A stretch of DNA of 9,632 nt. Origin: Bacteroidota bacterium (GTDB lineage Bacteria > Bacteroidota > Bacteroidia > Flavobacteriales > Flavobacteriaceae). This document shows positions 1 to 5,655 of the stretch, in pieces. The stretch spans positions 1 to 9,632 of the forward strand of contig SMXJ01000137.1 in NCBI GenBank assembly GCA_004356305.1. Reading direction: 5' to 3'. A model generated the notes under the pieces. That model saw only the letters and a program-made list of their open reading frames with translations, was not told the origin of the DNA and searched no databases. The translations under genes and the position numbers were made by a program. Positions within the stretch are counted from its first letter, which is position 1, and each line of letters opens with the position of its first letter.

Positions 1-1
1 G

Positions 2-454
2 CGGGAATACCTTCAGGAGAAGTGGGATACAAAAAATGAACAAATTACCAGAGATGATCTTCTACCCATTGCCAGGGGGCAGATGATCTTGGAAAACAAT
101 GCTGCTGCAGGATCAGATACATTCCTTTTTTGCGATACAAATTTACTGGAGTTAAAAGTATATTCACAATTCTATTATGATGGTTTTTGTCCGTCTGAAA
201 TTCTAAAAGCATGTTCAAACAATCATTACGATCATTACCTTCTAACACATATTGACACACCATGGGAAGTGGATGATTTGAGAGATCGGCCCTATGAAAG
301 GGAGAAACTATTTCGTATTTTTGAAAAGGAATTGCAACAAAACGAAGTTCCTTATACACTGCTGAAAGGGGACGAGAAAGAACGATTTGAAAAGACTACC
401 CAGGTCTTAGCAACTTTGAAAATAAAACTAAATGCTGACCGAAAAGGACATTAA
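2..454 (+). CDS. NadR-like ribosylnicotinamide kinase (AAA family ATPase), 5' end missing
   Basis: The reading frame is open from base 2, so the gene begins before the window and its last 150 codons are visible. The segment FCDTNLLELKVYSQFYY (visible residues 43-59) and the later DTPWEVDDLRDRP match the C-terminal kinase domain of NadR, which phosphorylates nicotinamide riboside to NMN in the cytoplasm. The RGQ at visible residues 25-27 and the closing pattern (LF..FEKEL, then the TLLKGDEKERFE stretch) also fit. The Walker A loop lies outside the window, and it cannot be seen whether an NMN adenylyltransferase domain precedes the kinase. In this family the neighbour upstream is often a PnuC-type vitamin permease, but that is not visible here. 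The 3' end overlaps the next gene by 23 bases, so the two are probably cotranscribed and translationally coupled. The family call is firm; the exact substrate is inferred. Confidence 0.85.
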   Translation, partial: REYLQEKWDTKNEQITRDDLLPIARGQMILENNAAAGSDTFLFCDTNLLELKVYSQFYYDGFCPSEILKACSNNHYDHYLLTHIDTPWEVDDLRDRPYEREKLFRIFEKELQQNEVPYTLLKGDEKERFEKTTQVLATLKIKLNADRKGH

Positions 455-1958
455 GCAAATAGAAAAACACGGACTTAACATCGATCAGGTTTATGGTCAG
501 CTTGAGATTTTCAGGCGTGGAATTCCGTATGCGAATATAGTTACGACAGCTTCGGCCGGAAATGGGATACAGCTATTATCTTCGGATGAGCAAAAAAGGT
601 TCGAAGCCCTTTACGAAAGAAAGAAAGACAAACTGGATATAGTGAAATTTGTGCCGGCTTCCGGTGCCGCGACCCGGATGTTCCGGTTTTTACATGAATT
701 TTTAGATAATTATGATCCGGAAAGTGAACTATTTCGTGATTATGTGAAGAAAATCCCGAATACAAATCTCGTCACTTTTTTTACTTCTACTCAGGATTTT
801 GCCTTTATCAATTTGGTTCGGAAAAAAATAAGGGAAAATTATCCGGATTATAAAAAATCTACTAAAGGACAGCGCTATTATTACTTTGCCAAGGCCATGA
901 TGGATGAAAAGGGGCTCAACTATGGCAATATGCCGAAGGGATTGATCCCTTTTCATAAATACATTAAATATACCACCACGGCTTTTGAAGAACAGTTGTA
1001 TGAGGCTGCGTTTTATGCCTCGGTGGAAGACGATGTCTACACACATTTCACTTTTGCTGAAAAACATTTGCCCTACTTTAAAGAGAAGTACGACAGTGTT
1101 ATCAAGAGGGTGAGTCGTACGACAAAAAAGACATTTCACATTTCTTATTCCTTTCAGAAGAAAGAGACAGATACCCTGGCGGTAACTCCTGAGAATTTGC
1201 CTTACAGGGATGCTAAGGGAAATTTGGTTTTTCGTCCTTCCGGACATGGGGCATTGTTAGAAAATCTCAACGATGTAAATGCAGATATCGTTTTTGTGAA
1301 AAATATCGATAATGTAGCCGCCCGGGAATACGTTGAAGAGATCGCTTTCTACAAAAAAGTACTTGCGGGAAAATTGCTGCATTTGCAAGGAAAAATATTC
1401 GGTTATATCGAAGAGCTGGAGGGTGATGTCTCTTCGGAGCTGGTAAAAGAAATACATTCATTTATTTGGAATGAGCTAGATGTGAAAGATATCCCACAGG
1501 GAATTTCTGCGACCAGAGAATTTCTGAACAGACCACTTCGTGTATGCGGCGTGGTTAAAAATAAGGGAGCTTCCGGGGGTGGCCCTTTCTGGGTGAAAGA
1601 TGAAGAAGGGGTTTCTTCTTTGCAAATTGTAGAAAAATCGCAGATCGATTTACAGGATAAGCATCATATAGCGGTTATTAACGAAGCCACACATTTTAAT
1701 CCGGTGGATTTAGTATGCGGACTCAGGGATTATAAAGGAAACAAATTTGATCTCAAACAATATGCGAATCCGGATGCCGGATTTATTTCAAAGAAATATG
1801 AAAATGGTAAGCCTATAAAGGCCTTAGAACTTCCGGGTTTGTGGAACGGGTCTATGGATAATTGGAATACTATTTTTGTGGAGGTACCGATTATTACTTT
1901 CAATCCAGTCAAATCGGTGAATGATCTATTGAAAAAAGAACACCGCCCGAACGCATAA
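432..1958 (+). CDS. DUF4301 family protein, possible UDPGP-like nucleotidyltransferase
   Basis: A 508-residue soluble protein with no signal peptide, recognised as DUF4301, a Bacteroidota family without an established function. Motifs in order are PASGAATRMF (75-84), PKGLIPFH (168-175), RPSGHGALLENL (268-279), FVKNIDN (288-294), NKGASGGGPFWVK (377-389) followed by SLQIVEKSQI (396-405), and FNPVKSVNDLL (490-500). The same order of glycine-rich loop, PKG, GHG, DN, KGG-like segment with a V/I-E-x-S-x-I follow-up, and F-x-PVK-x-x-x-DLL is typical of UTP-glucose-1-phosphate and UDP-GlcNAc pyrophosphorylases. I therefore infer a GT-A-type nucleotidyltransferase fold; the substrate is unknown. The ATG overlaps the kinase gene by 23 bases and the TAA shares one base with the arfB ATG (TAATG), so this is the middle of a coupled operon. 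The DUF call is confident, the enzymatic reading moderate. Confidence 0.85.
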   Translation: MLTEKDIKQIEKHGLNIDQVYGQLEIFRRGIPYANIVTTASAGNGIQLLSSDEQKRFEALYERKKDKLDIVKFVPASGAATRMFRFLHEFLDNYDPESELFRDYVKKIPNTNLVTFFTSTQDFAFINLVRKKIRENYPDYKKSTKGQRYYYFAKAMMDEKGLNYGNMPKGLIPFHKYIKYTTTAFEEQLYEAAFYASVEDDVYTHFTFAEKHLPYFKEKYDSVIKRVSRTTKKTFHISYSFQKKETDTLAVTPENLPYRDAKGNLVFRPSGHGALLENLNDVNADIVFVKNIDNVAAREYVEEIAFYKKVLAGKLLHLQGKIFGYIEELEGDVSSELVKEIHSFIWNELDVKDIPQGISATREFLNRPLRVCGVVKNKGASGGGPFWVKDEEGVSSLQIVEKSQIDLQDKHHIAVINEATHFNPVDLVCGLRDYKGNKFDLKQYANPDAGFISKKYENGKPIKALELPGLWNGSMDNWNTIFVEVPIITFNPVKSVNDLLKKEHRPNA

Positions 1959-2362
1959 TGAAGATCGATACTATTTTAAAAGAACTTCAATTTAAGGCTG
2001 TCCGTAGCAGTGGCCCGGGAGGACAGCATGTTAATAAAACATCTTCTAAAGTTGAGGTATTGTTCGATTTGAATTCTTCGGAAGGACTTACACAGGTGGA
2101 AAAGGACTTACTCGTTTCCAAGCTCGGGACCCGAATATCGGCTCAAGGGATTCTCACTCTGCGATGCAGTGAGAGTCGGAGTCAGCACCGCAATAAAAAA
2201 TTTGGGATCGAACGAATGATCGAATTGCTACAAAATAATTTGAAAGTCCCCAAACCGAGAAAGAAAAGCAAACCATCCAAAAGCGCTATCGAAAAACGAC
2301 TCCGGTCTAAAAAGAAGCAAGCACTTAAAAAAGGCTATCGTAAGCCACCTCAAATAGAGTAG
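1958..2362 (+). CDS. arfB: Alternative ribosome-rescue factor ArfB (peptidyl-tRNA hydrolase)
   Basis: This 134-residue protein is a stand-alone GGQ domain: SSGPGGQHVNKTSSKVEV (17-34) holds the catalytic GGQ (21-23) that enters the peptidyl-transferase centre and hydrolyses peptidyl-tRNA. The rest is a basic tail, roughly from PKPRKKSKPSK to the C terminus, rich in Lys and Arg. In ArfB (YaeJ) this tail lies in the empty mRNA channel of a stalled ribosome. The length is close to the 140 residues of the E. coli protein. There are no codon-recognition domains, which excludes a complete RF1 or RF2. The ATG shares one base with the preceding stop codon, so translation is probably coupled to DUF4301. 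The gene closes this operon: the following stretch changes to a regulatory region with its own promoter-like box. No frameshift or truncation is seen. Confidence 0.93.
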   Translation: MKIDTILKELQFKAVRSSGPGGQHVNKTSSKVEVLFDLNSSEGLTQVEKDLLVSKLGTRISAQGILTLRCSESRSQHRNKKFGIERMIELLQNNLKVPKPRKKSKPSKSAIEKRLRSKKKQALKKGYRKPPQIE

Positions 2363-2396
2363 TGTCTATACTATGGAGTATGATTTTTCTATTAAT

Positions 2397-2417
2397 TCTG
2401 TGTTTTATATACACAGA
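2397..2417. repeat. Inverted repeat between arfB and the riboswitch
   Basis: TCTGTGT (2397-2403) and ACACAGA (2411-2417) form a perfect 7-bp stem around the 7-base loop TTTATAT. The nearest T-rich run (CTCTTTT) starts about 9 bases later, so this is a poor intrinsic terminator. It could be a weak terminator or RNA 3' end for the arfB operon, or an operator for the promoter that follows at about 2434. Confidence 0.4.
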
Positions 2418-2433
2418 TTAAGATCTCTTTTCG

Positions 2434-2441
2434 TACTTTCG
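2434..2441 (+). promoter_or_regulatory. Candidate -7 promoter box for the riboswitch-receptor transcript
   Basis: TACTTTCG matches five of the six fixed positions of the Bacteroidota -7 consensus TAnnTTTG. The aptamer begins a few bases later, which places the transcript start just before its first helix. No clear TTG-type -33 element stands at the expected distance, so the call rests on the box and its position alone. Confidence 0.4.
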
Positions 2442-2443
2442 TT

Positions 2444-2546
2444 AAACATCTCAAGGGGTGCTTTTTTAAAATTAAAAACTTGAAAAGGCTGAGATCATAC
2501 CCAATGAACCTGGGCAGGTAATGTTGCCAAGGGAAGCCGAGCGTTT
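2444..2546 (+). promoter_or_regulatory. TPP riboswitch (THI element) aptamer
   Basis: All conserved blocks of the thiamine pyrophosphate aptamer are present in order: AGGGGTGC (2454-2461), GGCTGAGA (2487-2494), ACCC (2499-2502), GAACCTG (2506-2512), GGTAATG (2517-2523) and AAGGGAAG (2529-2536). The helices can be drawn: P2 GGGU (2456-2459) with ACCC (2499-2502); P3, eight pairs 2460-2467 with 2482-2489 including two G-U pairs; P4 CCU (2509-2511) with AGG; and P5 GGCA (2513-2516) with UGCC (2525-2528). P1 is unusually split: CUC (2450-2452) with GAG (2539-2541), then AAAC (2444-2447) with GUUU (2543-2546). The P3 arm is long and AT-rich. It precedes a TonB-dependent receptor, the known arrangement for thiamine uptake genes in Bacteroidota. 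TPP binding should lower receptor expression. Confidence 0.95.
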
Positions 2547-2612
2547 GAAAAATGTCATAGAGACATTTTGAGTGAAGTTCTGGAAGGCGGGTAGGCCAGG
2601 AAGTTTAAACGC
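2541..2612 (+). promoter_or_regulatory. Structured RNA downstream of the aptamer, candidate expression platform
   Basis: GCGTTTGAA (2541-2549) can pair with TTTAAACGC (2604-2612) over nine pairs, one of them G-U. The stem encloses two hairpins. One is AAAATGTC (2549-2556) with GACATTTT (2562-2569), eight perfect pairs around ATAGA. The other is CTGG (2580-2583) with CCAG (2596-2599) and a G-rich loop. The outer stem reuses bases 2541-2546, the 3' strand of aptamer helix P1, so the two stems exclude each other, as expected of a switch. No T-run follows, so it does not resemble an intrinsic terminator. The pairings are read by eye; no folding energy was computed. Confidence 0.5.
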
Positions 2613-2654
2613 AGAATCCAAACATCAATTTTAACTAAGAATAATAACCCCTTT

Positions 2655-2683
2655 TATTCGTAACAAACTATGTTTTACGAATG
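2655..2683 (+). promoter_or_regulatory. Hairpin that buries the receptor start codon
   Basis: ATTCGTAA (2656-2663) is the perfect reverse complement of TTACGAAT (2675-2682), with T2655-G2683 as a possible extra wobble pair. The loop is 11 bases. The 3' arm includes the A and T of the receptor ATG at 2681-2683, so the folded form would hide the start codon. There is no Shine-Dalgarno sequence, which makes structure over the AUG a plausible point of control. It may be the output of the TPP riboswitch or a separate brake on translation. Confidence 0.55.
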
Positions 2684-2684
2684 A
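2670..2684 (+). other. Four-codon upstream mini-ORF (MFYE) ending on the receptor start
   Basis: An ATG at 2670, in the loop of the start-codon hairpin, opens a frame reading Met-Phe-Tyr-Glu-stop. Its TGA (2682-2684) overlaps the receptor ATG (2681-2683) in the classic ATGA arrangement of translational coupling. A ribosome starting on the exposed loop ATG would unwind the hairpin and terminate exactly at the real start. Such a short frame can easily occur by chance; its use is inferred only. Confidence 0.3.
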
Positions 2685-4864
2685 ACAAGTTTATTATTTT
2701 ATTTATCGGTTCCTTATTTTTTCTGAATGTATCAGCTCAAGAAGATATACAGATTCAGGATACAACAAAAGTAGAGAACCTTGAGGAGGTTTTATTAAAG
2801 GCGATACGAGTGAATGCCGATTCACCCATCACACACTCCAATATTGATAAAAGAGAACTCGCCAAACGTAATTTAGGCCAAGACCTACCTATTTTATTGA
2901 ATTATTTGCCTGCCGTAGTTACAACCACAGATGCCGGTGCGGGAGTAGGTTATACGGGAATAAGGGTACGTGGCAGCGATGCCACGCGAATAAATGTCAC
3001 CATCAACGGTATTCCGTATAACGATAGTGAAAGTCAGGGGACATTTTGGGTGGATTTACCCGATTTTGCCTCCTCTGTTCAGAGTTTACAATTGCAGAGA
3101 GGCGTTGGGACTTCAACCAATGGATCCGGGGCATTTGGCGCAAGTTTGAATTTATTGACCGACGCAGTTTCGCAAAATGCTTATGGAGAAATAGCAACTA
3201 GTTACGGTTCTTTCGAAACCTGGAAACATACGCTGAAATTCAGTACCGGGTTATTACAAGATCATTTCGAACTTTCGGGACGCTTATCAAAAATTGTTTC
3301 AGAAGGATATATTGACCGGGCTACCAGCGATCTAAGATCCTATTTCGTTCAAGCCACATACACAGCAGATAATACTTTGATCAAAGCCTTGACCTTCGGT
3401 GGAAAAGAACGTACCTATCAATCATGGTTTGGGATCGATGCCGAAACCTTGAAGAACGATCGAACTTTTAATCCTGCAGGGATCTACACAGATGCAGACG
3501 GGACCATTCGTTTTTATGAAAATGAAGTCGACGACTACACTCAGGACCATTACCAGGTATTTTGGAATCAACGCTATGATGCTAATTGGAACAGCAATGT
3601 ATCTTTAAATTACACCTACGGAAGGGGATATTTTGAACAGTTCAAAGAAGATGCAGACCTTGTATTTCATAATATTGAACCGGTCATTATTGGTGGAGAG
3701 GTCATCGAGACATCAGACCTCATTCGTCGCCGTTGGTTGAACAATAATTTCTATGCTGTCAATGCCAATGTGAATTATCTGGATGACCGATGGGACGTAA
3801 GTTCGGGTGTTTTTTATAGCTACTATGGTGGCGACCATTTTGGAGAAGTGATCTGGGCAAGATTTGCCGGCAATAGCCAAATACGAGACCGGTATTATTC
3901 GGGTAACGGCGACAAGAATGAGTTCACGGTTTTTTCAAAAGCGACTGTCAGGATCAACGAGAGATGGAGTGTTTATGGAGATCTGCAAGGACGTTTTGTA
4001 AGCTATCGTACTTCAGGGCTTACTTCAGATAAGGTACTCCTGGTGGAAAGCGAGAAATATCAATTTTTTAACCCTAAAACCGGAGTTACCTATAAGCTTT
4101 CGAATAAAAACCAGTTGTATGTTTCCTACGGAAGAGCGAGCAGAGAACCTAACCGCAGCGATTTTGAACAAGGGATATTCACTTCTGAAAAACTGGATGA
4201 TTTCGAATTGGGCTGGCGCTATAATTCAGAAAAACTGAAAATAAATAGTAATCTCTATTTTATGGATTATACGGATCAATTGGTTTTGACCGGTGCATTG
4301 GACGACGTGGGTACACCAATTCGGACTAGCAGCGGAAACAGTTACCGTTTAGGTCTGGAAGTGGATGTCAAAATAACGGTTACCGATAAATTATTTATGA
4401 TCCCCAACATCGCGTTAAGCGAGAATAAAAACAAGAATTTTGTGACATCCCGTGATGGTTCAACAGTGAATTTGGGAGATACTCATATTTCATTTTCACC
4501 TTCGGTCGTAGCGGGAAATATCATTGAATTCGATCCGATTGAAAATCTCCAATTTGCATTATTAACAAAATATGTCGGTATGCAGTATATGGGAAATATC
4601 GATAGTGAGGTTTCAAAGTTGGGTGGCTATTTCATAAATGATCTCAGTATAAATTATACGCTCGAGAATGTTCTTTTCGTAAAGAGCGTAGTAGTTTCAG
4701 GATTGGTGAACAATCTGTTCAATGTTGAATATGTTTCGAATGGGTATTTTTTTACTTTTGACGATGATTTTAGTGATCCCCCCTTGGTAACCACGATTGA
4801 AGGAGCCGGTTTCTATCCGCAAGCAGGAATAAATTTCTTATTCGGAATTACACTAAATTTCTAA
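2681..4864 (+). CDS. TonB-dependent outer-membrane receptor under TPP control, probably for thiamine
   Basis: A 727-residue outer-membrane receptor. Residues 1-19 form a signal peptide (hydrophobic core FIILFIGSLFFLNVSA), probably cut after A19. A TonB-box-like stretch (LEEVLLKAIRV, about 34-44) is followed by a plug domain to about residue 160, with the family's typical GIRVRGSDATRINVTINGIPYND (93-115) and the closing GSGAFGASLNLLTD (148-161). The remainder is rich in alternating aromatic strands and ends in NF, as beta-barrel proteins do. There is no N-terminal carboxypeptidase-like extension and no SusD partner beside it, which argues against a polysaccharide (SusC) role. The TPP riboswitch upstream implies import of thiamine, a phosphate ester or a precursor; the protein alone does not fix the substrate. 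The start is the ATG giving a complete signal peptide. It appears monocistronic, because the next gene is convergent. Confidence 0.92.
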   Translation: MNKFIILFIGSLFFLNVSAQEDIQIQDTTKVENLEEVLLKAIRVNADSPITHSNIDKRELAKRNLGQDLPILLNYLPAVVTTTDAGAGVGYTGIRVRGSDATRINVTINGIPYNDSESQGTFWVDLPDFASSVQSLQLQRGVGTSTNGSGAFGASLNLLTDAVSQNAYGEIATSYGSFETWKHTLKFSTGLLQDHFELSGRLSKIVSEGYIDRATSDLRSYFVQATYTADNTLIKALTFGGKERTYQSWFGIDAETLKNDRTFNPAGIYTDADGTIRFYENEVDDYTQDHYQVFWNQRYDANWNSNVSLNYTYGRGYFEQFKEDADLVFHNIEPVIIGGEVIETSDLIRRRWLNNNFYAVNANVNYLDDRWDVSSGVFYSYYGGDHFGEVIWARFAGNSQIRDRYYSGNGDKNEFTVFSKATVRINERWSVYGDLQGRFVSYRTSGLTSDKVLLVESEKYQFFNPKTGVTYKLSNKNQLYVSYGRASREPNRSDFEQGIFTSEKLDDFELGWRYNSEKLKINSNLYFMDYTDQLVLTGALDDVGTPIRTSSGNSYRLGLEVDVKITVTDKLFMIPNIALSENKNKNFVTSRDGSTVNLGDTHISFSPSVVAGNIIEFDPIENLQFALLTKYVGMQYMGNIDSEVSKLGGYFINDLSINYTLENVLFVKSVVVSGLVNNLFNVEYVSNGYFFTFDDDFSDPPLVTTIEGAGFYPQAGINFLFGITLNF

Positions 4865-4899
4865 TCTGAAAGCGTGAATTAAGCACTTCTCCACTAAAC

Positions 4900-4944
4900 C
4901 TGTTTGTACTGAGTCTGTCTGCACTTAGCTTGCCTGCACTTGTA
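4900..4944. repeat. Three imperfect 15-base tandem copies after the receptor gene
   Basis: The copies are CTGTTTGTACTGAGT (4900-4914), CTGTCTGCACTTAGC (4915-4929) and TTGCCTGCACTTGTA (4930-4944). The first two differ at four positions and the last two at five. A fourth, badly decayed unit may follow up to GTCGAA (4956-4961). Motifs of the CACTGAGCTTGTCGAAGT kind are scattered in many flavobacterial intergenic regions, and this looks like a degenerate relative. It lies between two convergent genes; no conventional terminator was found in this gap. Confidence 0.5.
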
Positions 4945-4963
4945 CTGGTCGGAATGTCGAAAC

Positions 4964-5404
4964 TTAATTACTTATAGTAATCACATCGCCATTTCGCTGT
5001 ATGCGATATTGGTGCATTGGGTAGGCATTCTCGTTATTTTGATGCTGGCCGGTAACAATATCATAGGAGTTGTTATCGGTGTTACACGGACAGGTTGCAA
5101 CAATGCCTTCCACATCCATACGGGAGCAAAAATTAGGAATATGGTTAGGGTCGGTACGGTCGAAAGCGGTATATAAACTATTATTCACGTTGTAAACCAC
5201 AATACCTTTGAGGCCTCTGTTATTGATAAATATCGAATTCCCCGGGAATTTCAAGGGGTTGTATTCCGGGAGATTTAGATTGAGGGTTATATTTACTATA
5301 GGCGGGGTCAGGAACGGATTATTGTTATTGACCGTTGAGTTGTCATCCTTATTACACGATAGCAATGATAGTAGTATAATTGAACCGAAAAAAATTGATT
5401 TCAT
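4964..5404 (-). CDS. Small lipoprotein with a degenerate Rieske-like domain
   Basis: This 146-residue protein has a lipoprotein signal: a charged start, a hydrophobic stretch, then LLSC (14-17) with C17 as the lipidated residue, followed by an Asn- and Asp-rich linker to about 34. The body resembles a Rieske fold near its end: YTAFDRTDPNH (78-88), C93, then ATCPCNTD (103-110), YDIVTGQ (114-120), YPMHQYRI (128-135) and a closing GDVITI. In true Rieske proteins the ligands lie in C-x-H and C-x-x-H. Here they align with D85-P86-N87 and C105-P-C107-N108, so both histidines and one cysteine are replaced. C93 and C107 could still form the structural disulfide of the fold. I infer an envelope protein that keeps the fold without the iron-sulfur cluster. 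Its role is unknown. It is transcribed divergently from greA and converges on the receptor gene. Confidence 0.8.
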   Translation of the reverse strand: MKSIFFGSIILLSLLSCNKDDNSTVNNNNPFLTPPIVNITLNLNLPEYNPLKFPGNSIFINNRGLKGIVVYNVNNSLYTAFDRTDPNHIPNFCSRMDVEGIVATCPCNTDNNSYDIVTGQHQNNENAYPMHQYRIQRNGDVITISN

Positions 5405-5420
5405 CTATATTATTTTTAGG

Positions 5421-5428
5421 TAAAGGTA
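5421..5428 (-). promoter_or_regulatory. Candidate -7 box for the lipoprotein gene
   Basis: Read on the minus strand the sequence is TACCTTTA, five of six fixed positions of TAnnTTTG. It ends 16 bases before the lipoprotein ATG, which would give a very short leader. A second candidate box on the same strand lies further upstream at 5527-5534. Confidence 0.4.
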
Positions 5429-5435
5429 AATTCTG

Positions 5436-5476
5436 CGATGAAAGCAGGTGTAACTTGCTAATTGTCCCGATGAAAG
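5436..5476. repeat. Two direct copies of CGATGAAAG, 32 bp apart
   Basis: The nonamer occurs at 5436-5444 and 5468-5476, upstream of the lipoprotein gene. The 32-bp period is close to three helical turns, so both copies would face the same side of the DNA. Each copy overlaps a small inverted repeat (CTGC/GCAG and CGAT/ATCG). This could be a pair of protein-binding sites or chance. Confidence 0.25.
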
Positions 5477-5526
5477 TATCGATTTCAAGGGTTTTGCACC
5501 TTTTATGGCATTTTATGAATCTAACG

Positions 5527-5534
5527 CGAAAGTA
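5527..5534 (-). promoter_or_regulatory. Second candidate -7 box for the lipoprotein gene
   Basis: On the minus strand this reads TACTTTCG, identical to the octamer just before the TPP riboswitch at 2434-2441. Used as a promoter, it would give the lipoprotein mRNA a leader of roughly 115 bases spanning the CGATGAAAG repeats. The identity of the two octamers is seen; promoter activity is inferred. Confidence 0.3.
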
Positions 5535-5563
5535 CATAAAATCCCTAAAAAAGTAATTTTTTG

Positions 5564-5571
5564 TATATTTG
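5564..5571 (+). promoter_or_regulatory. Promoter -7 box for greA
   Basis: TATATTTG fits all six fixed positions of the Bacteroidota -7 consensus TAnnTTTG. Transcription would start at about 5576-5578, leaving a greA leader of around 107 bases. No convincing -33 TTG element is seen. It is the best promoter match in the divergent region. Confidence 0.6.
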
Positions 5572-5577
5572 TCAGAC

Positions 5578-5602
5578 AAATCCCGTCGTGCATGGGATTT
5601 TT
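5578..5602 (+). terminator. Terminator-like hairpin at the start of the greA leader
   Basis: AAATCCCGT (5578-5586) pairs with ATGGGATTT (5592-5600), nine pairs including one G-U, around the loop CGTGC. The 3' arm runs into TTTTT (5598-5602) and a further T-rich GTATTT. It begins almost at the predicted transcript start and stands about 80 bases before the greA ATG, so it would act as an attenuator or a 5' protective hairpin for greA. On the other strand it could stop readthrough towards the lipoprotein gene. Confidence 0.55.
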
Positions 5603-5655
5603 GTATTTAAGTATTCCGTCCTCAATGATAAGAACTGAAATATTTAAAAGAAATC

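Noticed and set aside
1958..2362. Truncated peptide chain release factor (RF1/RF2 remnant).
   Set aside because: The protein is a complete ArfB-size GGQ domain with the diagnostic basic tail, not a broken release factor.
2368..2381. Small hairpin ATACT-ATGG-AGTAT right after arfB as a terminator.
   Set aside because: The stem is five AT-rich pairs and the following T-rich TGATTTTTC is not directly attached; too weak to call.
2453..2653. Pairing of AAGGGG (2453-2458, in the aptamer) with CCCCTT (2648-2653) as a long-range antisequestor.
   Set aside because: Only six pairs over about 190 bases, easily chance, and it would break a conserved aptamer strand. Not supported without covariation data.
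4967..4981. ATTACT-TAT-AGTAAT palindrome as terminator for the receptor or lipoprotein gene.
   Set aside because: It lies in the last codons of the lipoprotein gene, has no G or C beyond one pair, a 3-base loop and no T-run.
4940..5176. Plus-strand open frame of 78 codons opposite the lipoprotein gene.
   Set aside because: It runs antisense within the lipoprotein coding region, shows no recognisable domain, and the minus-strand frame has a lipobox and a recognisable fold.
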